DNA of 64,000 nucleotides from Catonia carolina (taxonomy: Eukaryota > Arthropoda > Insecta > Hemiptera > Achilidae), in contig JAQMRL010000006.1 in assembly GCA_035578175.1 (NCBI GenBank), positions 28,280,393-28,344,392 on the forward strand, read 5' to 3'. The translations under genes and the position numbers were made by a program. Positions 22,692-33,512 of this stretch are shown here, piece after piece. The notes beneath the pieces were generated by a model. It made no database searches. It was not told the DNA's origin and saw only the letters and a list, made by a program, of their open reading frames with translations. Position 1 is the first letter of the stretch. Each line of letters opens with the position of its first letter.

Positions 22692-23070
22692 GTTGTTTAG
22701 GTCATCAGTCAAAAGGCTGGTTTAAACCTTTTGAGGCTTTACTGAGTAAAACGAAGAGTCAGAGGGTTACAATTGCCTTCCTCACTGAGTGCAAAGTATG
22801 CTTATCAGCATGCCAGACCCTCTGAAAAGCACATATTTTGTACCCTGCAAATAACACCTTCACTTCATTCACCACAGGATCTGACTGTATAATGAAATTC
22901 ATTACTTTCAAACGAGATAACTCTGACTAGTGCCTTTTACACTTCTACCTCTTCTGTTCTTAAATGCTTAATATCATATAATTGGCTGACTAAATGATAA
23001 AAAACAGATTTATTTTTTATAATCCGGGGGAACTAGCAGATCAAGGACAAATACCCGCCTGTTATGGCCG
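22692..23070 (-). repeat. SINE-A copy
   Basis: The plus strand runs from GTTGTTTAGGTCATCAGTCA to ACCCGCCTGTTATGG. It is near full length, with a small loss near the 5' end where AATAATTTAACACTCC is missing. The flanks (ATTTGTTT, ATTTGCTT) may be a decayed duplication. Confidence 0.88.
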
Positions 23071-23530
23071 AAGGATTTGCTTAGAGTTTACGTTAAAATG
23101 TTTTAAACACTAAGAAAAACAAAATATATCTTATATTTTTTGCACGTAAACAATATTTACCAAACAACTTCGGTAAAGACATTTTGTGCGATAATACAGA
23201 TTAATTTATTCAGGCTGAATTGGTTCGTAGGTGTGAATCGAATATAATTCACAAATAAAATGAACTGTAAACGAGAAAAATTAAAATCCAATTTTTAAAA
23301 ATTAATAGTTTTATAACAGAGAAATATAAAAATTTGGCATTTTTCCATTACGTATAGATTCTATTATGTATATAATATAAAATCATAAAAAATTTGTAGT
23401 GGGTATATAACTATATTCATTTGAGAAAGTTCATCAATATTAACTGTTATTAAGAGTCTGTGAAATGAATAAAAAAAAGTTATGTTAGATTTTTTCCCAA
23501 AACTGAGTCATTGAACTCAAAACACAATAT
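23071..23530. other. AT-rich intergenic sequence
   Basis: No feature recognised. Confidence 0.45.
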
Positions 23531-23542
23531 AATATTTATTAA

Positions 23543-23935
23543 TACCCAAAACGGGCAGGTGTAGTGTTATTTTAATTGCACTCTATCTGTTTGGTCCAGG
23601 GCTAAAAAAATAGTTCTGTTTCTTATCACATAGTCAGCCATTTATATGACTGAACTATTTAAGAACAGAAGAGGTAGAGGTATACTGTGACACTAATCAG
23701 AGTTATCTCCTCTGAGAGTAATGAATTTCACTATGCAGCCAGACCCTGTGGTGAATGAAGTGAAGGTGTCATTTGCAGGGTGGAAAGTGAGTGCTTTTCG
23801 GAGGGCCTGGCATGCTGATAAGCATACTCTTTCAACTCAGTGAGGAAGGCAATGGTAAACCACCTTACTCCTCGTTTTTACTTCGTAAAACCTCTAGAGG
23901 TTCAAACCAGCCTTTCGGCTGTTGACCTAAACAAC
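23543..23935 (+). repeat. SINE-A reference copy with exact 12-bp duplication
   Basis: Starts TACCCAAAACGGGCAGGTGT and ends AGCCTTTCGGCTGTTGACCT plus AAACAAC. It is bounded by perfect 12-bp copies of AATATTTATTAA (23531-23542 and 23936-23947). This defines the family's length (393 bp), orientation and retroposition mode. No clear tRNA or 7SL head is visible at its 5' end. Confidence 0.95.
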
Positions 23936-24068
23936 AATATTTATTAACATATTAAAAACACACAATAGTGTTACTATTAAATTTATATAAAATGTCAATT
24001 ACACTAGAAATGTTATATTGTCAGCCAATTATAGGACTGAACTATTTAAGAAGAGGTAGAAGTATAAA

Positions 24069-24876
24069 GTTTAGTTAAAGTATAAGTATAACTTATAAGT
24101 TAACTAAGTTTAGTTTAGTTTATTAGTTATTAGTTATTATAGTTTAGTTTAGTTTATAACTAAGTTTAGTTAAAGTATAAGTATAACTTATAAGTATAAG
24201 TTTAGTTTTAGAAGTATAAAGTTTAGGTAAAGTATGAAGTTTAGAAGAGATGGGAAATTTAAAAGTAGGCAACGAAAACATACAGGAAGTTGGGGAATTC
24301 TGCTATCTAGGGAGTAAAATAACAAAGGATGGTAGAAGCACGAGTGATATCAAGAGCAGAATTGCTCAAGCTAGAAAAGCCTTTGAAATGAAAAACAGCT
24401 TACTGACTACAAACATTGATTTACATATTAGGAAAAATTTCTTAAAACATTATGTTTGGAGTGTAGCATTATACGGAAGTGAAACGTGGGTGATAGGGGC
24501 TGTAGAACGGAAGAGGATAGAAGCTTTTGAAATGTGGTGTTATAGGAAAATGTTAAAGATTAGGTGGGTGGACAAAATAAGTAATTTAGAGGTTCTTAGG
24601 CGAGTGGATGAAAAAAGAAGTATATGGAAGCATCTTACCAAAAGAAGGGATAGGCTAGTGGGGCATATCCTAAGACATCCAGGTATTGGGCTATCAATAA
24701 TGGAGGGTAACATTGAGGGAGTAAATTGTAGAGGGAGGCAAAGATTAGAATATATAAAGCAAATTACAAAAGATGTAGGGTGTTACAGGTATATAGATAT
24801 GAAACGACTTGCGCAAGATAGAACAGGTTGGAGAACTGCATCAAACCAGTCGAGAGACTGATGACAAAAAAAAAAA
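24069..24876 (+). mobile_element. RTE-like LINE, 5'-truncated insertion
   Basis: A LINE 3' fragment is inserted in SINE-A with the 11-bp duplication AGAAGTATAAA (24058-24068 and 24877-24887). LINE homology starts about 24240. The first ~170 bp is filler made of repeated TTTAGTT/AAGTATAA words. The 3' end reads TCAAACCAGTCGAGAGACTG, ATGAC and an A run. This is a target-primed insertion. Confidence 0.9.
24250..24861 (+). pseudogene. LINE reverse transcriptase C-terminal fragment (open)
   Basis: A 203-codon open frame. GEFCYLGSKITKDGRS lies downstream of the catalytic FADD box. It is followed by KNSLLTTNIDLHIRKNFLKH, WSVALYGSETWV, ERKRIEAFEMWCYRKMLKIR, HILRHPG and the C-terminus DRTGWRTASNQSRD. 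The LYGSETW...EAFEMW arrangement is typical of RTE/BovB-like enzymes. Endonuclease, fingers and catalytic palm are missing through 5' truncation. It has no frameshifts, so it is younger than the copy at 10.0-11.2 kb, with which it is very similar over the shared part. Confidence 0.85.
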
Positions 24877-25155
24877 AGAAGTATAAAAAGCACTTGTCAG
24901 AGTTATCGCCTCTGAGAGTAATGAATTTCACTATACAGCCAGACCCTGTGGTGAATGAAATGAAGGCGTCATTTGCAGGGTGGAAAGTAGGTGTTTTTCG
25001 GAGGACTTGGCATGGTGATAAGCATATTCTTTTAACTCAGTGAGGAAGGTAAGAGTAAACCACCTAACTCCTCATTTTTATTTAGTAAAACCTCTAGGGT
25101 TTCAAACCAGCCTTTCAGCTGCTGACCTAAACAACAACAACAACAACAACAGAGA

Positions 25156-25200
<45 letters not shown>
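25156..25200. repeat. (AT)n microsatellite
   Basis: About 20 uninterrupted AT dinucleotides directly after the SINE-A (CAA)n tail. Confidence 0.95.
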
Positions 25201-25202
<2 letters not shown>

Positions 25203-25565
25203 TAATGTTTTAAATTATTTTTTAAAATTTTGATTTAAAAAACATTGCACGGATTTTTCAACCAAAATCATTTCACAATCATAAACTGTCATTAGGGTTG
25301 CAATAAACCCTCCTAGTTTAATAAGGGTAGCTTCCTACTAATGGGAAGTCATAGCAACTCAGGAGGTCTGACAAAACTTAAGAATTTAACAAGAAATATT
25401 AGTGTCGCACAATACAGGATACAGCATACTCTTTCAACTCAGTGAGGAACCTGTAAGAGATTTTTACATCTGATATACAAATTTTATATTTTTTTATTTT
25501 ATCCCCAAAACATAACAAAATAGACAACCTCATGACAACAATTAATTGTCAATTTTATTAAAAAA

Positions 25566-26212
25566 AAATCTAGTGTGAAACACTCACACAACATTCTCTT
25601 GCCAATGCAAATAATGAACAATATAGGCTAATCTAACATTAGTAATAAAACATTAGAAATAAACAAAAGAAACTAACCTCAATAACCATAACCTACTTTT
25701 AATCATGAGTGAAAGACCCAATTGAAAATCAACCTCAGTTTGGCTTAAAAATATGGAAAATCACTCTTTCACGCTAAACTAGGCTCTGTAGAGAAAATTA
25801 CTCAAAGTAAAAGTCATAATCTTTTAATTTCCTATAAATTTTTATACATACATTTTTGTCGTAAAATGTTATACTAAGGCTGAAATCTTAAAAACATCAA
25901 TTTCTCACAATTTTTGTGAGAAAAAACAGAAAATTACTAATTACTGCTAAACTAAGCATTATACAAAAAATGTTTGAGATAAAAGTTGTAGGATTTTAAA
26001 TTCTCTACAACTTTTATTATATACATTTTTGGCTAAAATGCATATTAAAATCACAATCTTAAAAAAAACGATTTTTTTACAAAAAAAACAGCCTCACCAA
26101 GAATTCAGCAGAAATGGCGCCTACCCTATCTAGTAGAGCATAAAAATTTTAGTAAATGAGGCGATTTTTAAAAAAAATGGTAGGAGCCGTTTTTGAGAAA
26201 ATCCACCTTATT
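25566..26212 (-). repeat. R900 copy, 5' third missing
   Basis: Runs from AAATCTAGTGTGAAACACTC to GGAGCCGTTTTTGAGAAAAT in minus orientation, then homology stops. The head with its hairpin is lost. Confidence 0.75.
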
Positions 26213-26335
26213 TGTAAAAACTTCAGGAATTACCATCTTTAATAATGCTAATTAGGCCTGATAAAAACTATCATTTCATTAAGAAAAATATTTAATATAT
26301 ACAAAGATTCTTTGTAAAAATTAGTAAGAACTATA

Positions 26336-27527
26336 GATACTGAAGTCACAAGATTGCCTTTTGTACATGGATGGGCTGTGAGGAAGGGAAATGAAAATTT
26401 GACAGTGCTGACAACCTCAACAGTGAGACACTACTCGTACATTTTACTACCGTGCAGTTTCTACACAGATTTTGTAAGCTGTGGTTTATTCCGAAAAAAT
26501 GTTTTCTTCATAAACCTTATAAGAAATAAATGAGACCTGTAATATTATAAGCCTATAGCTTAATTACATGACTAGAAATGTTTGATTTACTGTAATTACC
26601 AGCTACCTTATTCCATTAGAACAAAATTTTCTATGAATGAATCGCCTTCTTTACTATCACTGTCACTGGTATCTTCACTATCAGTCTCACTAGTATCTAC
26701 CTAATCGTTTCCTTTTTTACCAGGCGTCAACAAAACTGTTGAAGAATTGGTTCTTCACGTCTTTAATTTCCTTCTTTATTTTTCAAATTGTGGAAAGAGA
26801 ACATTACTGTAGTTAGCCACTCACTCATGGCTTTAGTTAAGAGGCAGCTAAAGGCATTTTTGTTTAGCATCAACTTCACAGAATTTTAATATACTGCATA
26901 TTAAATTTCGTCCAGCACTTTGAATAGTCTGCCCATGTTTACGAGAAACTTACATTTCTGTTTACGGTAACAAACAGTTAACCTACAAAAGGTTCCGCAA
27001 TATAATGTATTATGCTGTGGGTCTGCCCATAACGGAGAGGTGGAGTGTCAAATTATTTACACTCACTCTGTTCGTTACAGGGCTAAAATAAATAGTTCTG
27101 TTTCTTATCACATGGTCAGCCAATTAAATGACTATCATTTAAGAACAGAAGAGGTAGAGGTGTAAAAGACACTAATCAGAGACATCTCCTCTGAAAATTA
27201 TGAATTTTATTATACAGCCAGACCCTGTGGTGAATAAAATGAAGGTGCAGAGTGAAAATATGTGCTTTTCAGAGGGCCCGGCGTGCTGATAAGCGTACTT
27301 TTCCACTCAGTGAGGAAGGCAATGGTAAACCACCTCACTCATTGTTTTACTTAGTAAAACCTCTATAGGTTCAAACCAGCCTTTCGGCTGATGACAAAAA
27401 AAAATGCTGTGGGTATAGTATTTAAGCTGTTGTGTTTATTGTACTGAAATTAAAGCAGTTGTGCATGTGCACTGGTGCTTATCCCCTTTACCCCTCATTG
27501 CAAAAGCAAACTCAGGACTCAAGTAAC
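26336..27527 (-). mobile_element. Tc1/IS630-type element T1 with SINE inside
   Basis: Bounded by TA. The left end GATACTGAAGTCACAAGATT and the right end AACTCAGGACTCAAGTAAC are imperfect inverted repeats of about 50 bp (shared TTGCCTTT and GGGG-type blocks). The minus strand carries decayed transposase N-terminal sequence matching the relic at 31735-32010. A SINE-A (27023-27403) sits in it. Without the SINE the element is about 810 bp and internally deleted. Confidence 0.82.
27023..27403 (+). repeat. SINE-A copy with poly-A tail, in T1
   Basis: Starts CTGCCCATAACGGAGAGGTG and ends CAGCCTTTCGGCTGATGAC followed by A residues instead of CTAAACAAC. An exact 11-bp duplication ATGCTGTGGGT (27012-27022 and 27404-27414) frames it. 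The A tail after GATGAC makes its 3' end look just like the LINE's. Confidence 0.93.
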
Positions 27528-27529
27528 TA

Positions 27530-30500
27530 TGCTATCTGTAAAAACGCGTCATTCAGCCTAGCTGAACATATATTTATATATCAACACTATATCTACTAGT
27601 CTGGTTTTTTTGGAGGGTATTGATTTTTATTGATATGACGGAAAACCAGGTAACCATTCTAAAATTTATATGTTGATAATGTATTGATAAATAAGTGGTC
27701 TCAAGTTCCCTGTGCGTTTTCTGATCCTGAAACTGGATATTTTCATCAATTACCCCTCCGATATATTCTCATTGTAGAAACCCCGCCTTGTTCAACCAGG
27801 TGGTAATTCTCACGATGTTCAACAACATCTATCAGTTTCAGTTTCAGGAAGAACAAACTATGCATCTCACTCCACAATATTTTTATAATAGAATACCATT
27901 ATTTCAAAAAATAGAACACAATAAAACTATTAATAATTATAAAACCAAAGTAAAAACAATGAAGCTAGTTTTATTTTAGTTTATTTAAAGTTGCATCAAC
28001 ATCCTGGTCATTAGCAACTATTTTTGAGTTAAGAAATGGTGTGTTCTGAACATGTAATATCAAGACGCTAACCAGGAAATGAATGCAGAACTTCAACTTT
28101 ACAGTATAGCATGATAACCACTACACCACGGATGTGGCCAGTGAAACTGTTCGATCTAGTTCAAGTAAAATAAATAACTGGCACTGTTTTCAACATTATT
28201 TTCAGAACTCAATAAAGCAAAATTATAAACGAAAAGAAAATACAAAATGGATTTTAAAATTCTCAAGTTCGTTAGGATGGTTTACTAGAAATTGGAAACT
28301 AATGAATTTTGTGATTCAATTCTAAAGATATTGAATTTGTAAAATCATTTTTATTAGTTAGAGTGCATAATAACAAATGTAACTGATAAAATTAATAACC
28401 AAGTAAACAGAAATTTGGACGAATGTAGATAATGTATGGTATCTGCTAATTGTGTAATTAGGTTTTCATGATTTCTTGGGTTACAATAGATATTGAAACA
28501 TGAAAAACATTGAAACATAACTTCGGCATGTAATTTTTACTTTGATATAAAATAAAAATTATGATCAACATATATATGAAGCAATATTAAAATCAAATGT
28601 AACATCAATAAATAACTGATTATAAAAAAAGGGAATTAAGAATTTCACGAAGGACACTTCACATTAACAATTAGATACTTTTTTATATGGTTCAAAGTGG
28701 GAAATGTAGACCAAACTGCGGTATCTTTTTGGGAATATAAGAATAGAATTTAGTAAATCTGCATTTACGTGATTGGACTATTTTTAAACGAGATCACTCG
28801 AAGAACAAAGCGTATGTATAAATACAGTTTTGTTATATTCATTTTCAACTCGCATCATTTGGTTTGATCCTGTGTCTAAACAGAACATTATACCAATGGT
28901 ACACAAATCACACGTTTAAAATTCTAGTTAAAATGCGCCTAAAAGTTTTACCGGAGGTATAATGAAGATAGTAAAAACATAACCTAACTGAAGAATGTCA
29001 AATTTACAATAATTCATTATCGAACTACACCACATAAATTTTTAAAAATCCTGATATTCGATTAGAATATATTCATTGATATGTTTGTATAAAAAAATAT
29101 TAAATAAACTACAATAGATTTCAAAAATAAAATCACCGCAGTAATCACAAGCTAGGTTAGGAATACAAAACAGATTGTTTACAAAATGGAACCACGTGCT
29201 TTATGTCAAAATATGGAATCACTGTCAATTTTAAACAAGTACAATAAGATCGCATTCATGGAAGTTTGTTAACAAATCTAGCAGCAACTCAAATTGCACT
29301 GGTAATTAAATCCGGCATTTGTATTATCTAATGGTAAAATAACCTAAGAAAACAGATTAACTTACCAATTAATAAAGTAGATGTCACAGAAACTGCACTA
29401 AATATTTAACGAAACTTACTGGGTAATATCGAAAGAAGTTAACACCGTTACCAGAACGCACATTCACACAACACAAAACAATGAAATTAAAACAGTAAAA
29501 ACAAAACACTACGAACCCATGGTTTAATAAAGTTACTTTCGGAATGTTCCAAAGAAACATACCTTCATTGGTCAAGACGCTTTAGAATTCTTACAGAAAG
29601 CGATCTCATTGGTTGTAATCTTAAAGTAGGTAGAAGTTTGACAAGTTTTTAAGTTGCTAAATGAAGTACAATTTCAGTTTCCGTTCTCATATATTTCCAG
29701 ACATTTTTAATAATAAATAAAACATACTGATGAACGTAAAATAGCAGATTAAAAAATATTAAACATTACCTTAATCCAACAAGCATGTAATCGTACAATC
29801 AAGAATTCAAACGGTCAAAAATGTATTTAAAAACGCAAACGTATTTATAAAATGAAAAGTCGGATTCTTAGATAACGTTTATAACAAAAAAAGAGCGAAA
29901 TCATAATATGACAGTAAGTAATGATATAACGTAAATGAGTCATTAAAATAACCTATTTTTATATTATTGTCACTTAATGTAGAATTACATCTTATCTTCA
30001 TTTAGACAAGATTATAAAATAATTTTGATAAAACTTACTTACCTTTTTATTAGAACGATTCGTTCAGTTGTTTCACGTAAGAGAGCATTACTGCATAACC
30101 AACATAGAAATGAACCATGTTCATTTTTTGTCTAATCACCAGGTAGCAGCACTGAGCACTATATTGGCGTAAAGAAGCAATAATTTAAAAACAGTTATTT
30201 TACTTTGAAGCAATAATAATAAATAAAATGAATAAAATTTTGTGGTAACAAAATAAACGCATTTTTCATAAATATTTTTGAATTTACTATTATTGAGATC
30301 TTTGAAATGTTAGAAAGTTGGTATTCAATGTTAAGTAACATTAGCTGGGCAATTGACTTTGTATGATAACCAACTGATACATGAAACAACTATTTATGTA
30401 AATCTCTAATGATGATTAATTCATATTTAATCGATTTCAAAAATAAAGGAAAAATTGTAGATATAAATCATGTTCAATCTTTGCCCTTGTTTTTGAGAAC

Positions 30501-30775
30501 AAGGCTGACAAGGCTGATGGCTTACGAAGATACTAGGCACATGTAGTCAAAAGTACTAACAGATACATTTTATTTTTTTATTAATTTTGTTATACTTATG
30601 GAAAACATTTACGTACATAAAATATAATGATATTGTTATGAAACAATTTATTCTAAAAAATCTTTTAGTTGTATATTTTGGTTTTCTAGTTATTGCTCCA
30701 TTTCATTGAAATACATTATTGTTTTTTTGGCTCATAGTATACTGTGACATGATGGCACTTGACACATGTTCCTTC
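27530..30775. other. Long AT-rich stretch, almost featureless
   Basis: No convincing exon, transposon end or repeat apart from one tRNA-like remnant (28072-28137). Short open frames lack recognisable motifs. A repeat phrase GACTTTGTATGATAACCAAC near 30356 matches 14317 loosely. Confidence 0.45.
28072..28137 (-). other. Degenerate tRNA-like sequence
   Basis: The minus strand reads GGTGTAGTGGTTATCATGCT (A-box-like) followed by GAAGTTCTGCATTCATTTCC (weak B box). It is too mismatched for a functional tRNA. A worn SINE head or tRNA pseudogene is likely. Confidence 0.4.
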
Positions 30776-30932
30776 GCGGGTTGCGTTGGCGTAGTTGGTA
30801 ACATGCTCGCCTCTCATCATGCAGTCTTGGGTTCGAATCCCATTCAGGCATGGCATATTTTAACGTTACAAAAATTTATTTCATCTACATCATCTGCATC
30901 AGCAGTAACACTGCAGAACAGTCGGACATAAA
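30776..30932 (+). repeat. SINE-C copy, type 2 head
   Basis: The head GCGTTGGCGTAGTTGGTAAC...TCATCATGCAGTC with B box GGGTTCGAATCCCATTCAGG differs from the type 1 head. The tail CTGCATCAGCAGTAACACTG...CAGTCGGACATAAAA is the shared SINE-C tail. The head is tRNA-like. Confidence 0.85.
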
Positions 30933-31457
30933 AAAAACATGTTCCTTGGTCACACACAGGCCTAGTTAAAAGTTTTGATTATAATACACTATTGTACACA
31001 AATAATAGTTACAAAATACATATAAAAAAAGTTTAGCTGTTCTTAGTTTGCTCCTGTCAACAAACCAAAGCCAGCTACTACAGGGTGCACGCTAGAGTCC
31101 ACGACTTTATGGATGTCGTATTCCTATTAAGTTAACTATATTTTAAATTATAAGTACTTAAAACATCAGTCATGATATGATGTAGGCCTAACAGTTTCAT
31201 TTATAAAAATACTTTTAAAAATATTTTGTATTTAAATGCTTTTGAAAGTATTTTGATGTTACTTTTTAATCAGCATGTATACATTTTTATGTAATGCGCA
31301 TGCTCAGTGACGTCATTGTTTGTTTACAGTAGGAGCAAACTTAGAAAGGTTGGACTTTACATAAAAGTAGTAGTGGTATAAGGGTTAAGGTTCGAGGGAG
31401 TGATAGCAAAGACAGAAAAAATTTGCTCTCTTATGAACGCCCCCATATTATCATGTA
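30933..31457. other. AT-rich intergenic sequence
   Basis: No feature recognised. Confidence 0.45.
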
Positions 31458-32197
31458 GGTAGCGAGTCAAGAATACCTTTTGCTTATGGATGGGCTGAGA
31501 GGAAGTGAAGAGAAATCTGACAGTGCTGCCAACCTCAACAGAGACACTATATTTTACTACCATGCAATTGCACCGTTAGTTAACCACATGTTGCCTTTCA
31601 GTTAATATACTTCATTGTGACTGACACGTTTTCCACTTAAACCCCATTTCTTTTAACATTTTTCTTACTGTACAAAGATTCCAACTAAAATTTAGCCTTT
31701 CTTTCAAAACCGGTAAATGTTTCACATATTGGCATCACTTTCTTATTGATATAACCGTTTCCTTTTTTAACCACGTTTCAAAAAAACTAGATGAAGAATT
31801 ATCTTCTTCAATGTCTTTAACTTCATATTTTATATTTAGAATTGTGGAAGGAGAAACATCACAGTAATTAGCCGCTCGCTCATGGCTTTTGTTAAGAGGA
31901 TCGGGAAAGTATTTCTGTTTAGCTTCAACTTCACAGCATTTTATTACATTGTTTAATAGATTTTGTTCAGCACTGTGAACAGTTCGGCCATGTTTTCGAG
32001 AAACCGACATTTCCGTTTATGGTAACAAACAATTATATTCATACAGTTGACCTACAAAAGGTTCCGGGATATACTGTAAGTTCTCTAAGTATAGTTTACG
32101 TTGTTGTAGTGGCAAACTGATACCAAAGCAAATGCACTGATGCTTTCCCCACTTTACCCCTCATTAAAACCAAAGGCAAACTAGTGACTTGAGTAAC
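31458..32197 (-). mobile_element. Tc1/IS630-type element T2
   Basis: Same family as T1 and T3. Left end GAGTCAAGAATACCTTTTGC and right end CTAGTGACTTGAGTAAC are imperfect inverted repeats. TA lies at the left edge and a degenerate TT/TA at the right. At about 740 bp it is internally deleted but keeps the best transposase remnant of the three. Confidence 0.78.
31735..32010 (-). pseudogene. Transposase N-terminal helix-turn-helix remnant
   Basis: A 91-codon open frame contains MSVSRKHGRTVHSAEQNLLN, ERAANYCDVSPSTILNIKYE and a lysine-rich end. This matches the N-terminal DNA-binding region of insect DDE_3 (IS630/Tc1-type) transposases, in which GRT/S starts a helical block and 'ERAA...GVSPxTI' forms the recognition helix. 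The catalytic domain is missing. The family match is by memory of motif shape, not by search. Confidence 0.6.
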
Positions 32198-32640
32198 TTT
32201 AGTCCAAAGATTGAATAGAAGGATGAATTTGCTTCAGTGTACAATACAGACAAAATGGTGCTACTATAGTATACGGCCTATCGTTTTACGTTTAGTGAGG
32301 TTTGTATTTGTTGATGTGGTAGCACTTTTCACGTGTAAAGTTCACTTATTTCATATTAAGGTTATGTCTTAATTACAGTAAGGTAATATGTTAACTAGAC
32401 GTAAAATGTTGTTAAAATTTTTTTATGGAAATGTAATTGCTGATGAAGAAACAGCTGTGGCTTTTTTGAGGCAGCACTACCTACTCAACAGTGGACACAG
32501 TGCAAAATGCTCCCCCATTTGATTGATGTGGAACTATCATGTGAGGGGCATTTATATCGATTCTTTGTCGCCCTCGTAATTGTAAATTATCATTTTCTTG
32601 TAAATTATCCTTTTTAAATCATATCTTTAAGTTTGTTTTT
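32198..32640. other. Intergenic sequence, nothing recognised
   Basis: No gene or transposon end is identified between T2 and the next R900 copy. Confidence 0.45.
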
Positions 32641-33507
32641 ACTTTCTCTTACCTATGTGAATACATAGGAAGAAAAGTATTGTTTTCATGTCGATTTTTC
32701 ACCAGATCTACACGTTTTCAGACCCCCTGAACCCAAAAAACATCTTTTTAGCAATTGGTCCGTGTGTGTGTGTGTGTGTGAACAAAATATCTCAAGAACG
32801 GAACATCGTACGAACTTGAAATTTAAATTAGGTATTACTACTGGACCCGACTTGAACATTTTCTTTAAAATTGGTCAGTCAGAAGTAGTAGTTTATTCGT
32901 GTCATTTATCACTTTTTAACGATTTTCTCAAAAATGGCTCATAAGATTTTTTTTAAATCGCCTCATTTACTACATTTTTTATGCTCTACAAGAAAGGGTG
33001 GTGCATTGTCTGCTGAAATTATTGGAAGGCTGTTTTCTCGTAAAAAAATTGTTTTTTTTAAGATTGCGGCTTAAATATGCATTTTAGCACAAAAATGTAT
33101 GTTTTTCAAACAGTTCAAACACTTTTTTGTAAAACGCCTAGTTTAGCAGTAATTAGTGATTGTTTTTTTTTCCACAAAAATCTGTAAAAAGAATCTATTT
33201 TTAAAGATTTCAGCCTTATTATGTATTTTACAACAAAAGTGTATAATAACTTTACAGGAAATTAAAAGATCTACGACTTTTATTTAGAGCATTTTTCTCT
33301 ACAGAGCCTAGTTTAGCGCGCTGAGTGGTTTTCTGTATTTTTAAGCCAAACTGAGGTTGATTTTCATTTTGCATCATTCACTCACAATTAAAATAAAGTT
33401 ATGTTTTTGAGGTTATTTATTTTTTTTGATTATTTCTAATGTTATGTTATATTGTTCATTATTTGGATTGGCAAGAGAAAGTCGTGTGAGTGTTTCACAC
33501 CAGATTT
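32641..33507 (+). mobile_element. R900 Helentron-like repeat, full copy
   Basis: Best-defined copy: it begins ACTTTCTCTTACC with a CCTATGT/ACATAGG hairpin. It contains a TGTGTGTG run and ends GGCAAGAGAAAGTCGTGTGA with the TGTTTCACACCAGA hairpin end. Length is 867 bp. There is no visible target duplication, which fits Helitron-like insertion. Confidence 0.75.
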
Positions 33508-33512
33508 TTTTT

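Larger units (their letters stand above)
24020..25151 (+). repeat. 5'-truncated SINE-A split by a LINE
   Basis: SINE-A begins part-way in (GTCAGCCAATTATAGGACTG), is broken within GAGGTAGAAGTATAAA, and resumes after the LINE with AAGCACTTGTCAGAGTTATC. It ends in CTGACCTAAACAACAACAAC with a (CAA)n tail of about eight repeats. The CAA tail shows how the SINE 3' end can extend. Confidence 0.88.

Noticed and set aside
25419..25449. Short AGCATACTCTTTCAACTCAG match to SINE-A
   Set aside because: Only about 30 bp, too small to call a copy. It may be a conversion or filler fragment.
30300..30400. Similarity to 14290-14360 (GGGCAA...GACTTTGTATG)
   Set aside because: Short and diverged. Possibly an old repeat, but ends could not be defined.
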